Source: a virus | Direction: 5' to 3' (one strand) | DNA length: 29,793 nucleotides | IMG/VR virus record: IMGVR_UViG_3300043419_000402 | Span: 1-29,793 of that record | Shown here: positions 14,552 to 21,888 of the stretch, one piece after another | How positions within the stretch are numbered: position 1 is the stretch's first letter | Layout: the number at the start of each line of letters is the position of its first letter | Program-made: the position numbers and the translations under genes | The notes under the pieces: model-generated | The model's database searches: none | What the model saw: the letters and a program-made list of their open reading frames with translations, nothing else | Told to the model about the DNA's origin: nothing

Positions 14552-14794
14552 ATGACAGAACAGGAATTCGAAGATCAATTCGACAGGGGAAACCTAGATT
14601 GTTCCTATTGTGACTTTATTTGTGACAGGTATGATGCAATCAATAAGGAACACATGCTGCGATTATGGGATGATGATGGGGTATATGCTGACTTTAAAGA
14701 TTCAATGGTGACTACTGTGGTAGAAAAACAACAGTATTCATTGGGGCCTAATCCATTAGATAAATTCCCATCTATGTGGGGGACACCTAAATGA
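14552..14794 (+). CDS. Hypothetical protein, 80 aa
   Basis: The product is 80 aa starting MTEQEFEDQFDRGNLDCSYC and acidic. It has three Cys (CSYC and one more), WDDDGVYADF, and a C-terminal LGPNPLDKFPSMWG. GGGAGA is upstream. The two N-terminal Cys residues are not followed by a matching second pair, so no zinc site is claimed. Its stop overlaps a 20-codon frame (ATGA). Confidence 0.55.
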   Translation: MTEQEFEDQFDRGNLDCSYCDFICDRYDAINKEHMLRLWDDDGVYADFKDSMVTTVVEKQQYSLGPNPLDKFPSMWGTPK

Positions 14795-14853
14795 CCTTTA
14801 TGATCATAGTTTTCTATACAATCGATTTAATTGTGGAGCATGACCTGTGGTAA
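14791..14853 (+). CDS. Possible hydrophobic micropeptide, 20 aa
   Basis: The frame begins with the ATG in an ATGA overlap with the preceding gene. It starts MTFMIIVFYTIDLIV and ends with charged residues. It has no separate SD but may be translated by coupling, and it contains the SD (GGAG) of the next frame. It could be a real membrane peptide or only a coupling device. Confidence 0.3.
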   Translation: MTFMIIVFYTIDLIVEHDLW

Positions 14854-14984
14854 ACCCTAAGCCTGACCCTTATTGGCCTTTTCCGTCTGAAGTGCCACCT
14901 AAGCCTTGGACACCTGAACAACAGAAGAAGTGGGCAGAGGATCAACTCAAGAATGTGCCTGAGAGCCCTTTAATGGGGCTTTAA
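14847..14984 (+). CDS. Small Pro-rich protein, 45 aa
   Basis: A GTG start with GGAG 8 bases upstream opens a 45-codon frame. The product is Pro- and Trp-rich (NPKPDPYWPFP, VPPKPWTPEQQKKW) and then helical. Many small phage proteins look like this; none with a known role comes to mind. It ends in a hairpin region. Confidence 0.45.
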   Translation: MVNPKPDPYWPFPSEVPPKPWTPEQQKKWAEDQLKNVPESPLMGL

Positions 14985-14987
14985 AGG
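14964..14987 (+). terminator. Weak terminator-like hairpin, two alternatives
   Basis: AGCCC (14964-14968) can pair with GGGCT (14976-14980), followed by TT. Alternatively CCTTTAA (14967-14973) pairs with TTAAAGG (14981-14987) around the same centre. Only a short U stretch follows. The two hairpins are mutually exclusive. The segment lies just before the HNH gene promoter. Confidence 0.35.
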
Positions 14988-14992
14988 CTAGT

Positions 14993-15021
14993 TTGTAAGT
15001 TTCGTGTAAGTTTCGTATGCT
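14993..15021 (+). promoter_or_regulatory. Candidate promoter built on an 11-bp tandem repeat
   Basis: GTAAGTTTCGT occurs twice head to tail (14995-15005, 15006-15016). TTGTAA (14993-14998) and TATGCT (15016-15021) are 17 bases apart, each matching 4/6 of the consensus. It lies 35 bases before the HNH gene. Confidence 0.4.
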
Positions 15022-15056
15022 AAAGTCTTACCTTTATAGCTTTATGAGGGTAAGTT

Positions 15057-15557
15057 ATGGCTACACGAAAGCACAGACAAGATTTAATCAAAATGCACCA
15101 TCACAAATACACTCGACACTATACGACAGAGGGTTATTACTGCTTTTATTGCGGTGATCCTGCCGAAGGGTTAGATCATGTGCCGCCAATTAGCTTAATT
15201 GACGCTATGCCGTACAAAAAGAGGAAACAAGACAGGATTCCCGCCGTAACTGTGGCTTGCTGTCAGGAATGTAACTCTGCCTTGTCAAGTCGAAGGCTTG
15301 CAACTGTGGATGATCGTCTGATGTTTCTAGAATCCTACTATGACGCAAAGTTTAAACAACAAAACGCCATGTGGACAGAAGAAGAAATCAACGAGTTAGG
15401 GTTTTCCCTACAAAAGAGCGTTAGAGCGCGACAGGAGAAACTTCAACGATACATTCATAAAATCCGAGCAATTCAACGCCGACACATCATGGTTGAGACA
15501 CATCCGACCTTTGAAGTGAATCCAGCAGAGGAAGAAAAGCTCAAAAGTAGCGTTTAA
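15057..15557 (+). CDS. HNH-type nuclease-like protein
   Basis: The product is 166 aa. Residues 26-80 hold an HNH-like zinc core: CFYCG (Cys29, Cys32), LDHVPPIS (Asp40, His41) and CCQECN (Cys69 and Cys72, Asn73). The rest is a long, basic helical tail (SVRARQEKLQRYIHKIRAIQ). Asp-His plus Asn fits the catalytic part of HNH enzymes, although the third His is not evident. It has its own promoter and is followed by an unrelated small gene. It could be a free-standing homing-type nuclease, a packaging-associated cutter or a host-DNA nuclease. Confidence 0.65.
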   Translation: MATRKHRQDLIKMHHHKYTRHYTTEGYYCFYCGDPAEGLDHVPPISLIDAMPYKKRKQDRIPAVTVACCQECNSALSSRRLATVDDRLMFLESYYDAKFKQQNAMWTEEEINELGFSLQKSVRARQEKLQRYIHKIRAIQRRHIMVETHPTFEVNPAEEEKLKSSV

Positions 15558-15627
15558 AACGATTTAAACCTACCTAGAAGCGATTTTGTACCTTCCAACC
15601 AATTCCGCAACATCCTAAGGAGTTAAA

Positions 15628-15900
15628 ATGCACTGCCAAGCCTGCAATCGATTGTTAAGTGACTTCGAATCAACGCGCAAACATGCCATCACGTTTGAAT
15701 TCTTAGACCTTTGCAAAGTTTGCTTTGAAGATGTGAAGACCATCATTCCTACGATTGACCGCAGAGAATTGATGACAGAACAAGATTTTGACGATGAACC
15801 AGAGGATGATCTGGACACACAGGTTTCCCTAGAAGCTGAAGATGTACTATATAGCTATGTAGATACTATGAAGTTCTCTAGTGAAGACTACGATGTTTAA
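15628..15900 (+). CDS. Small zinc-binding protein, 90 aa
   Basis: TAAGGAG precedes the ATG. Two pairs, CQAC near residue 3 and CKVC near residue 29, form a probable zinc site, with DFESTRKHA and EFLDLC between them. This N-terminal arrangement is familiar in small unassigned phage proteins. The C-terminal two-thirds is very acidic (DFDDEPEDDLD). The charge and zinc knob suggest a protein-protein adaptor. No function proven. Confidence 0.65.
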   Translation: MHCQACNRLLSDFESTRKHAITFEFLDLCKVCFEDVKTIIPTIDRRELMTEQDFDDEPEDDLDTQVSLEAEDVLYSYVDTMKFSSEDYDV

Positions 15901-15912
15901 GAGACTTCTATG

Positions 15913-15973
15913 TCATTAAAGCTCATTAAAGTAAATACTACTTTATTGTTTATCTTTAAAACTCATTAAAGTA
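15913..15973. repeat. CATTAAAG direct repeats
   Basis: TCATTAAAG is found at 15913-15921, and CTCATTAAAGTA at 15922-15933 and 15962-15973 (12-bp exact copies, 40 bases apart). The segment is very AT-rich and lies in the gap before the 53-aa gene. It could hold binding sites or a weak promoter; no good -35/-10 pair was found. Confidence 0.5.
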
Positions 15974-15986
15974 TAAAGGGGATAAC

Positions 15987-16148
15987 ATGGAAGAAATTGT
16001 AACTCAACATCAAGATGATTATGTCTTGTTACAAAAAGAAGCACATTATGTACACACCATTAATGCTTTTGTGGAATTGATTGTTGAACATGGGTGGGAT
16101 AAAGTAACGTCTGATCTTAGAATCGCTATGGGTAACAAATCATGGTGA
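15987..16148 (+). CDS. Small helical protein, 53 aa
   Basis: AAAGGGG is 6 bases before the ATG. The product starts MEEIVTQHQDDYVLLQKEAH, then NAFVELIVEHGWDKVTSDLR, and ends GNKSW. It is acidic, helical and Cys-free, with no recognised family. Its stop overlaps a 16-codon frame (TGATG). Confidence 0.55.
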   Translation: MEEIVTQHQDDYVLLQKEAHYVHTINAFVELIVEHGWDKVTSDLRIAMGNKSW

Positions 16149-16198
16149 TGGCTTTGATTGTTTTTGTCTTAACTTTGATAAAGGTATCATTAAAATGA
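16148..16198 (+). CDS. Possible hydrophobic micropeptide, 16 aa
   Basis: The frame encodes MALIVFVLTLIKVSLK. Its ATG overlaps the preceding stop (TGATG) and its stop overlaps the next ATG (ATGA). It contains the AAAGG SD of the next gene. It may serve only to hand ribosomes from one gene to the next, or may be another tiny membrane peptide. Confidence 0.25.
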   Translation: MALIVFVLTLIKVSLK

Positions 16199-16404
16199 GT
16201 GGAACTGCAACATTAACCTATGACTTGTCTAAACCTGAGCAGGTCATGGCACATAAGTACGCATTGAAGGGTCTTGAGGCTTGTCAGATGCTAGAGTCTC
16301 TAAAAGCAGCAACGGCTGGCTACCAAGCCTATAAAGGTCTCTCTGAGAGCGTTCTAGCGGACATCATCGCTGACTTGTCTAAATGGGAGGACGTGAAGCT
16401 ATGA
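16195..16404 (+). CDS. Hypothetical protein, 69 aa
   Basis: The product starts MSGTATLTYDLSKPEQVMAH and is otherwise helical (ALKGLEACQMLESLKAATAG, LADIIADLSKWEDVKL). The TYDLS.P boundary followed by helices is common in small phage proteins. One Cys, no membrane segment. It overlaps the next gene by four bases (ATGA). Confidence 0.55.
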   Translation: MSGTATLTYDLSKPEQVMAHKYALKGLEACQMLESLKAATAGYQAYKGLSESVLADIIADLSKWEDVKL

Positions 16405-16871
16405 CACATGAAAATGCAATGAAGCTGGCGCTTGAGGCGTTAATGCACGAAATGAAATATGTTTTGTGCTGTATTAACTTAGACATAGTTCCGTTTGATG
16501 GTGATGATTTTCATGAGGCTTTGCGGCTTGGTGAAGAAGCGCTGAACCATTGCGAGGACAAACTCAATATGGTCAAGCAAGAGCAGCGCAGTGATAGAGC
16601 GTTAGCGGACAGCGAGCATACGGGTGAGCCTGTGGCGTGGCGAGATAGAACGTCTGGGACTTTGCTTCATGAAAAATGGTTAGATGCTGAACCTCTTTAC
16701 ACCACACCACAACCAAAACATGAGTGGGTTAGCTTAACTGATGATGAAGTGAGCATCATTGAGCATAAGGTCTACAGTCGAACAATTCAGAAGGGTAAAT
16801 CCATGAGTGTGTTTATCGCTCAACTCGCCAAGGCCATCGATTCAGCATTGAAGGGGAAGAATAGTGCTTAA
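16401..16871 (+). CDS. Hypothetical protein with PVAWRD and PLYTTPQ motifs, 156 aa
   Basis: The ATG at 16401 overlaps the preceding stop; GGAGG is 11 bases upstream. An ATG 18 bases earlier lies in front of this GGAGG and is less likely. The N-terminus (ENAMKLALEALMHEMKYVL) is helical. The middle has EPVAWRDRTSGTLL and AEPLYTTPQP, shared in pattern with the protein at 12821-13330. The C-terminus (EWVSLTDDEVSIIEHK) resembles an unassigned domain often fused to this module. The function is unknown. Confidence 0.6.
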   Translation: MTHENAMKLALEALMHEMKYVLCCINLDIVPFDGDDFHEALRLGEEALNHCEDKLNMVKQEQRSDRALADSEHTGEPVAWRDRTSGTLLHEKWLDAEPLYTTPQPKHEWVSLTDDEVSIIEHKVYSRTIQKGKSMSVFIAQLAKAIDSALKGKNSA

Positions 16872-16913
16872 TTACATTCTCAATCTCTTGTTACCGAAAG
16901 GGTATCAACCAAA

Positions 16914-17297
16914 ATGATTAGTTCTAAATTTATCCATGAAACCAAGGAAAAGCGTGAGCGCACAGGTAAACAATACGCTGATTGGATTCTTCTGCACCCT
17001 GAAGGCGTTACAGTCGCTCAGGTGACAGAGCACTTCAAAAAGAAGGATAAGAATACTGTCAGGGGTTTACTACAGAAGACACCTAACATCTATGTATCTC
17101 ATTGGACTAGGAACAGTAAGAACCTCCCACAAGCTATCTTCAAAGCTGTGAGAGAAGGTGAACCAGTGCCTGAAACAGTTAAAAACCTTAACTCAATTCA
17201 TGCGATGGATGTGCGACTCTCTAATGCGGGATATGTGCGTCAAGGCTTAACTGTAATCCGTGGGCCTTGGCCTTCAACTACAAGGGTGACAGCATGA
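16914..17297 (+). CDS. Possible winged-helix protein, 127 aa
   Basis: The product starts MISSKFIHETKEKRERTGKQ. Residues 20-70 (YADWILLHPEGVTVAQVTEH, then NTVRGLLQKTPNIYVSHW) look like a helix-turn-helix with a wing. The rest is basic with IRGPWPSTTRVTA at the end. AAGGG lies about 13 bases upstream, a long spacing. If it is a DNA binder, it could regulate the replication genes that follow. The assignment rests on pattern only. Its stop overlaps the next ATG. Confidence 0.5.
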   Translation: MISSKFIHETKEKRERTGKQYADWILLHPEGVTVAQVTEHFKKKDKNTVRGLLQKTPNIYVSHWTRNSKNLPQAIFKAVREGEPVPETVKNLNSIHAMDVRLSNAGYVRQGLTVIRGPWPSTTRVTA

Positions 17298-17584
17298 GTA
17301 CACATGGTGATGGTGGTAAGGGATCAGCGAGGCGTAAGGAAGATGTCAGCAAGATTCATGAGAATTGGGATCGCATATTTGGTAAAAAGGACGACGATAA
17401 ACCTATGATTGACGATAACGAACACGATGAAGAAGATGGTAGCGAGGATGATGAGTACGACTACTGCCATGTCTGTAGCGGCTCAGGCGAGGGTATGTAT
17501 GATGGCTCCAGTTGTCACGCTTGTGGCGGCACAGGGAACGCTACAGTAGACAAAGAGGATGACTGCTATGACGACTACGAGTAA
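17294..17584 (+). CDS. Small protein with DnaJ-type zinc finger
   Basis: The ATG at 17294 overlaps the preceding stop (ATGA) and gives a 96-aa product. The N-terminus MSTHGDGGKGSARRKEDVSK followed by NWDRIFGKK matches a short conserved phage protein. An Asp/Glu-rich linker follows. The C-terminus has CHVCSGSGEG and CHACGGTG, two repeats of the CXXCXGXG type found in DnaJ. It lies directly before the primase-helicase and overlaps it by 17 bases. It may chaperone or load replication proteins; no role is proven. Confidence 0.65.
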   Translation: MSTHGDGGKGSARRKEDVSKIHENWDRIFGKKDDDKPMIDDNEHDEEDGSEDDEYDYCHVCSGSGEGMYDGSSCHACGGTGNATVDKEDDCYDDYE

Positions 17585-19199
17585 TCTCAAGGTAGCGTCT
17601 AAGTTCCTACGTCATGGGCCATGTGAGGCTTGTGGTAGCTCAGATGCCAACAGTTTCTACGATGATGGGCATACGTACTGTCATAGCTGTCAAAACTATA
17701 CATCAGGAAATGAATATGTAAACAATTCCGCATTTTCTATACATGAGAAACCAACAAAAACTAAGGTATTTACAATGAAAACACAAGGGGAAGTGAAGGC
17801 CATAGTGGACAGAGGTATCGTCAGGGAAACCTGTGAGTTCTTCGGTGTCACACAGGAGACAGGGAAGCACTATTACCCTTACTACGATGAAACAGGCGCT
17901 AAGGTAGCTGAAAAGATCCGATCAGTTGAGAACAAGACATTCTCTATTGCAGGAAACTTCAACAAAGCTACTCTATTCGGACAGAACTTGTTTCAGAAAG
18001 AGGGTAAGTACATCACCATTGTCGAAGGTGAACTAGACGCATTGGCTTCGTATCAGATGACAGGCAGCAAATGGCCTACTGTGAGCATCCGTAATGGTGC
18101 TTCAGCGGCTGTTAAAGACTGCAAGGCTCAGTATGAGTATCTAGATAGCTTCGAGACTATCGTGATCTGCTTCGATGCTGATGAGGTAGGACAGAAGGCA
18201 GCTAAGGACGTAGCTGAACTCTTTGGCAACAAAGTTAAAATAGTCAAACATTTGAAGGAGTGCAAAGATGCCTGTGATTACCTCTCTAACGGACGAGGAG
18301 CTGAATACGTTAACCAGTGGTGGAGAGCTGAGAGTTATGTACCCGATGGGATCATCCAAGCCTCAACACTTTGGGACAGCGTATCTGCACCTGAGCCAGT
18401 CGCTGAGGCATTCTATCCATTCAAAGGACTTAATGAACTCCTCTACGGACTCAGATCGAGTGAACTCATTACTGTCACTGCTGGAAGTGGCCTCGGAAAG
18501 AGTCAGTTCCTTAGAGAAATCCTATTCCAAATCCTTAGAACAACTAAGTGGAATGTTGGGGGGATGTTCCTCGAAGAGTCGGTGCGAAAGACTGCCAGAT
18601 CTATTATGTCACTGCAAGCAAATAAGAAGCTACATTTGCCAGATACACCCGTCACAGAACGAGAATTGAAGGAGGCATTCGATGCTACTCTGGGTACTAA
18701 TCGTGTGTTCCTCTTTGATCATTTCGGCTCCCTTGCTATTGACAACGTGCTTAACCGCATACGATATATGTCCAAGGCTTGTGATTGCCGTGTTGTTTTC
18801 TTGGATCACATCTCTCTCGTTGTCTCTGGTATGGATGGGAATGATGAGCGCAAGTCTATTGATGTCTTAATGACCCGCTTGAGGACATTGGTGCAGGAGA
18901 CAGGTATTACCTTGATCTGCGTATCGCACCTGAAGCGTCCTAGCACATCTAACAAGGGACATGAGGACGGAGAAGCTGTATCGTTGTCTCAGCTGCGAGG
19001 CTCAGGTGCTATCGCTCAACTGTCCGATGCTGTGATCACCTTAGAGCGTAACTCCATGAGCACTGATCCTAATGTACGTCATACAACCAAGGTAGCAGTG
19101 GCTAAGAATCGCTACAATGGACTCACAGGCCCTGCTTGTGCGTTGAAGTACGACATGGATACAGGACGCATGATTGAAACTGTGATGGAGGAACTTTGA
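17568..19199 (+). CDS. DNA primase-helicase (T7 gp4-like)
   Basis: The product is 543 aa from the ATG at 17568, where GAGG lies 9 bases upstream; the ATG three codons earlier directly abuts that SD. The order is a zinc finger with Cys19, Cys22, Cys38 and Cys41; a TOPRIM primase core with ITIVEGELDALAS (about residue 152) and ICFDADEVGQ (about 200); then a RecA-like helicase with Walker A AGSGLGKS (about 305-312), RVVFLDHISLV and ICVSHLKRP. T7 gp4 is 566 aa, so this looks complete. It unwinds DNA and makes primers at the phage fork, working with the polymerase at 19666. Confidence 0.93.
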   Translation: MTTTSNLKVASKFLRHGPCEACGSSDANSFYDDGHTYCHSCQNYTSGNEYVNNSAFSIHEKPTKTKVFTMKTQGEVKAIVDRGIVRETCEFFGVTQETGKHYYPYYDETGAKVAEKIRSVENKTFSIAGNFNKATLFGQNLFQKEGKYITIVEGELDALASYQMTGSKWPTVSIRNGASAAVKDCKAQYEYLDSFETIVICFDADEVGQKAAKDVAELFGNKVKIVKHLKECKDACDYLSNGRGAEYVNQWWRAESYVPDGIIQASTLWDSVSAPEPVAEAFYPFKGLNELLYGLRSSELITVTAGSGLGKSQFLREILFQILRTTKWNVGGMFLEESVRKTARSIMSLQANKKLHLPDTPVTERELKEAFDATLGTNRVFLFDHFGSLAIDNVLNRIRYMSKACDCRVVFLDHISLVVSGMDGNDERKSIDVLMTRLRTLVQETGITLICVSHLKRPSTSNKGHEDGEAVSLSQLRGSGAIAQLSDAVITLERNSMSTDPNVRHTTKVAVAKNRYNGLTGPACALKYDMDTGRMIETVMEEL

Positions 19200-19345
19200 T
19201 GATTGAAATGATTATCGTAGGTACTATCGGTATCGGTTACTCCGTTGTAGGTGTGCTACAGTGGCTCAAGGGTGACATGGGTGCTGGTATCATGTGGATC
19301 GGTTACTCATTCGCTCAAATCGGACTATTTATAAACCTAAAGTGA
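19199..19345 (+). CDS. Small membrane protein, 48 aa
   Basis: The ATG overlaps the primase-helicase stop (TGATG), with GGAGG about 9 bases upstream. The product has two hydrophobic segments, MIEMIIVGTIGIGYSVVGVL and IMWIGYSFAQIGLFIN, joined by a short charged turn (QWLKGDMGAG). This is a two-pass membrane hairpin. Tiny two-pass proteins beside replication genes are common in phages and generally unassigned; membrane attachment of replication proteins is one possibility. Confidence 0.6.
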   Translation: MIEMIIVGTIGIGYSVVGVLQWLKGDMGAGIMWIGYSFAQIGLFINLK

Positions 19346-19351
19346 GGCTTT

Positions 19352-19669
19352 ATGAACAACGATAAAGAACTGCTAGAGCTTGCAGCTAAAGCGGCTGGAT
19401 ATGAATGGGATTGGTTTGGCCCTAATTTTCACATTGCCATTGATGAAAGGCGATTTACAGCTTGGAATCCATTAACAGACGATGGCGATGCTTTTCGTCT
19501 TATGGTGAATCTGGAAATAGCTATTAACCCCTACGCTGGAAAAGTTGTTACTTGGGTGGAAGCAAATAGGATGGCTACACATAAGACATGGGATAATAAC
19601 GAAGATGCAACAAAGGTAGTTAGATTGGCAATCGTAATAGCGGCAGCAGAAATCGGAAAGACGTTGTGA
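19352..19669 (+). CDS. Phage ABA-sandwich domain protein
   Basis: The product is 105 aa starting MNNDKELLELAAKAAGYEWD. It contains FTAWNPLTDDGDAFRLMVNL, the signature of the small phage ABA-sandwich domain, followed by a helical C-terminus with WDNNEDATKVVRLAIVIAAA. Proteins of this family are common in tailed phages and have no known activity. Its last codons overlap the GTG start of the polymerase gene. Confidence 0.65.
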   Translation: MNNDKELLELAAKAAGYEWDWFGPNFHIAIDERRFTAWNPLTDDGDAFRLMVNLEIAINPYAGKVVTWVEANRMATHKTWDNNEDATKVVRLAIVIAAAEIGKTL

Positions 19670-21399
19670 AAAGAATTGCTCTCGACATTGAGACTAACAT
19701 GACACATGATGTGATTCATCTATGTGTGACACAAGACATTGACACAGGAGAAACAATTACATGGAGCAATCCAAGTGGGTTAACAGCCTATCTCGAAAAG
19801 GCATCACAGTTGATCGCATTCAACGGCCTATCATTCGACTTTCCGATCTTAAACAGGCTTTGGAAGACCAAGATTGGGTTGAAGAAAGCGTACGATCCAC
19901 TCGTGGTAAGCAGACTTTTAGAGCCAACAAGGGACGGGGGACACAGCCTAGCAAGTTGGGGCGAAACTCTGAAGCTTCAGAAGATTGAGTACGAACGTGT
20001 TTGGGAATGGTTAAACAATCGTAGACAAGAATACAAGGGAGAATGTTATGACAATCCTCACATGGATTTGCTTGAGCATTATTGTCAGCGGGACGTTGAT
20101 GTGTTGGTTAGAGTCTTCAAACACTTAGAGCTAGAGATTGACTCTAAAGAGTTCTCTCGTGACTCAGTTCACTTGGAACACCAAGTAGCAGCTATCATAA
20201 ACAAGCAAGAGAAGAATGGCTTCAAGTTAGACACTATTCACGCTACGTGCTTACTAGCTGAACTCAAGGGGAAGATGAGTGCCATCAATGACAAAATGCA
20301 GGATCTCTATCCACCGTATGAGGTTGAGCGCATCTCTGAAAAGACAGGGAAGGTTCTCAAGCCTGAAGTGGTGGTATTCAATCCAGCTTCTAGACAACAA
20401 ATAGCTGAGAAGCTCATTGGCCTAGGGTGGAAACCTAAGAAGTTCACTGAGCCTACAGCTAACTACCCACAAGGTCAGGCTATTGTCGATGAAGCTGTGT
20501 TGATGTCTCTGAAGTATCCTATCGCTCAGTTGATCGCTGAGTACATGATGCTCGGTAAACGTATCGCTCAGATTGAATCGTGGTTAGAGGTCGTAGGAGC
20601 TGATGGTAGGGTACACGGTAGAGTCATCACCAATGGCGCTGTAACTGGAAGGGCTACTCATATGAAACCAAATATGGCGCAGATTCCAAATTCGGGGTCT
20701 CCGTACGGGCCAGAGTGTAGACAATGTTGGACAGTGGAAGAGGGAAATGTGTTAGTTGGAGCAGATGCTAGTGGTTTGGAACTGCGAATGCTTGCTCACT
20801 ATATGAAGGACGAAGCATATGTTAAAACAGTCTGTGAGGGATCGTCTAAAGATGGTACGGACATCCATACGATCAACCAGAAAGCAGCGGGGTTGCAGAC
20901 ACGCGATCAAGCAAAGACGTTTATCTATAGCTGGATGTATGGCGCGGGGCCTTCCAAGGTTGGCTCGATTGTCGGTGGTAGTGCTAAGGATGGACAAAAG
21001 CTTATCGATGCCTTTCTTAAAGGGACTCCCGCACTCAAGCGTCTACGTGATAAAGTCGCCGTATACGCGAGCAAGGGCTATGTACCCGGGCTTGATGGTC
21101 GTAAGATATGGGTTCGTAGTGAACACGCGGCACTCAATAGCTTGTTACAAGGCGCTGGCGCGATTGTCATGAAGAAAGCTCTTGTGTTATTTGATCAGAC
21201 TGTCCGCAAGAATAAGTGGGAAGTCAAGTTGGTTGCGTGGGTGCATGACGAAGCTCAGATTGAATGTAGACCTGAGATAGCTGACTTAGTTGGCAAGGCT
21301 TTTGTCGATGCCATTAAAGATGCTGGCTTGGCGTATAACTTACGTTGTCCTCTCTCAGGAGAATACTCTGTCGGGGCCAACTGGCGCGAAACCCATTAA
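19666..21399 (+). CDS. DNA polymerase, family A, with 3'-5' exonuclease
   Basis: The start is GTG, overlapping the preceding stop (GTGA), and gives 577 aa. Exonuclease motifs are DIET (Asp7, Glu9), FNGLSFDFPILNRL and YCQRDVDVLVRVF. Polymerase motifs are A, GADASGLELRMLAH (about 365-380), B, RDQAKTFIYSWMYGAG (about 414-430) and C, VHDEAQIE (about 526). All catalytic residues look intact, so both proofreading and synthesis are expected. T7 gp5 is 704 aa; the region between the exonuclease and motif A is about 110 residues shorter here, so the thioredoxin-binding insertion is probably absent. Confidence 0.95.
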   Translation: MKRIALDIETNMTHDVIHLCVTQDIDTGETITWSNPSGLTAYLEKASQLIAFNGLSFDFPILNRLWKTKIGLKKAYDPLVVSRLLEPTRDGGHSLASWGETLKLQKIEYERVWEWLNNRRQEYKGECYDNPHMDLLEHYCQRDVDVLVRVFKHLELEIDSKEFSRDSVHLEHQVAAIINKQEKNGFKLDTIHATCLLAELKGKMSAINDKMQDLYPPYEVERISEKTGKVLKPEVVVFNPASRQQIAEKLIGLGWKPKKFTEPTANYPQGQAIVDEAVLMSLKYPIAQLIAEYMMLGKRIAQIESWLEVVGADGRVHGRVITNGAVTGRATHMKPNMAQIPNSGSPYGPECRQCWTVEEGNVLVGADASGLELRMLAHYMKDEAYVKTVCEGSSKDGTDIHTINQKAAGLQTRDQAKTFIYSWMYGAGPSKVGSIVGGSAKDGQKLIDAFLKGTPALKRLRDKVAVYASKGYVPGLDGRKIWVRSEHAALNSLLQGAGAIVMKKALVLFDQTVRKNKWEVKLVAWVHDEAQIECRPEIADLVGKAFVDAIKDAGLAYNLRCPLSGEYSVGANWRETH

Positions 21400-21402
21400 A
21401 AC

Positions 21403-21431
21403 TTGACACTATCATTCATTTATGGTATAGT
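21403..21431 (+). promoter_or_regulatory. Strong sigma70 promoter before the endonuclease VII gene
   Basis: A perfect TTGACA (21403-21408) and TATAGT (21426-21431) are separated by exactly 17 bases, immediately after the polymerase stop. AAGGAGG follows at 21440-21446 with a good spacing to the ATG at 21451. Confidence 0.85.
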
Positions 21432-21450
21432 TGAGGTTTAAGGAGGCACT

Positions 21451-21888
21451 ATGCAAATAGGAAACGGAAACAAAAAACAAGCAGATCAAACAGCAGACCC
21501 ATCAAAATATCCACAAGGGCATTTCAAAGACAAGCCTTGTAGGTGCTGTGGTGAACTGTTCAAGCCTAAGGCTCCATCACATTTGTATTGTTCACAAGAC
21601 TGTGCAGATGTTGGGCTTAACAACCGATACTTAAAAAGGAACTACAATACTGATTACAACAACGTAAAGCAGATGTATGAAGAACAAAATGACAGGTGTT
21701 TCTTGTGTGGTACAGAAGGTTTTAAAATGAATCCTAAGGCCAAGAAAAACCTTGTTGTCGATCACTGCCATACAACGGGAAAAGTTCGTAGGCTTTTGTG
21801 CCATAATTGCAACAGAGCTTTAGGACTTTTTCAAGACAATCCTGATGTGCTCAGAAAAGCCGCAGACTATGTTGAGGGGTACAAGTGA
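21451..21888 (+). CDS. Recombination endonuclease VII-like protein
   Basis: The product is 145 aa. Residues 83-125 are CFLCG (Cys83, Cys86), LVVDHCHTTGKVRRLLC (Asp104, His105, His107, Cys117) and HNCNRALGLF (Cys120, Asn121), followed by PDVLRKAADYVEGY. This is the HNH core of the T4 endonuclease VII family, which cleaves Holliday junctions and branched DNA. The N-terminal part adds a second zinc-like set (Cys30, Cys33, Cys47, Cys51). It has its own strong promoter, unlike its neighbours. It could be a resolvase or an inserted homing-type nuclease; a second resolvase is present at 23539. Confidence 0.85.
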   Translation: MQIGNGNKKQADQTADPSKYPQGHFKDKPCRCCGELFKPKAPSHLYCSQDCADVGLNNRYLKRNYNTDYNNVKQMYEEQNDRCFLCGTEGFKMNPKAKKNLVVDHCHTTGKVRRLLCHNCNRALGLFQDNPDVLRKAADYVEGYK

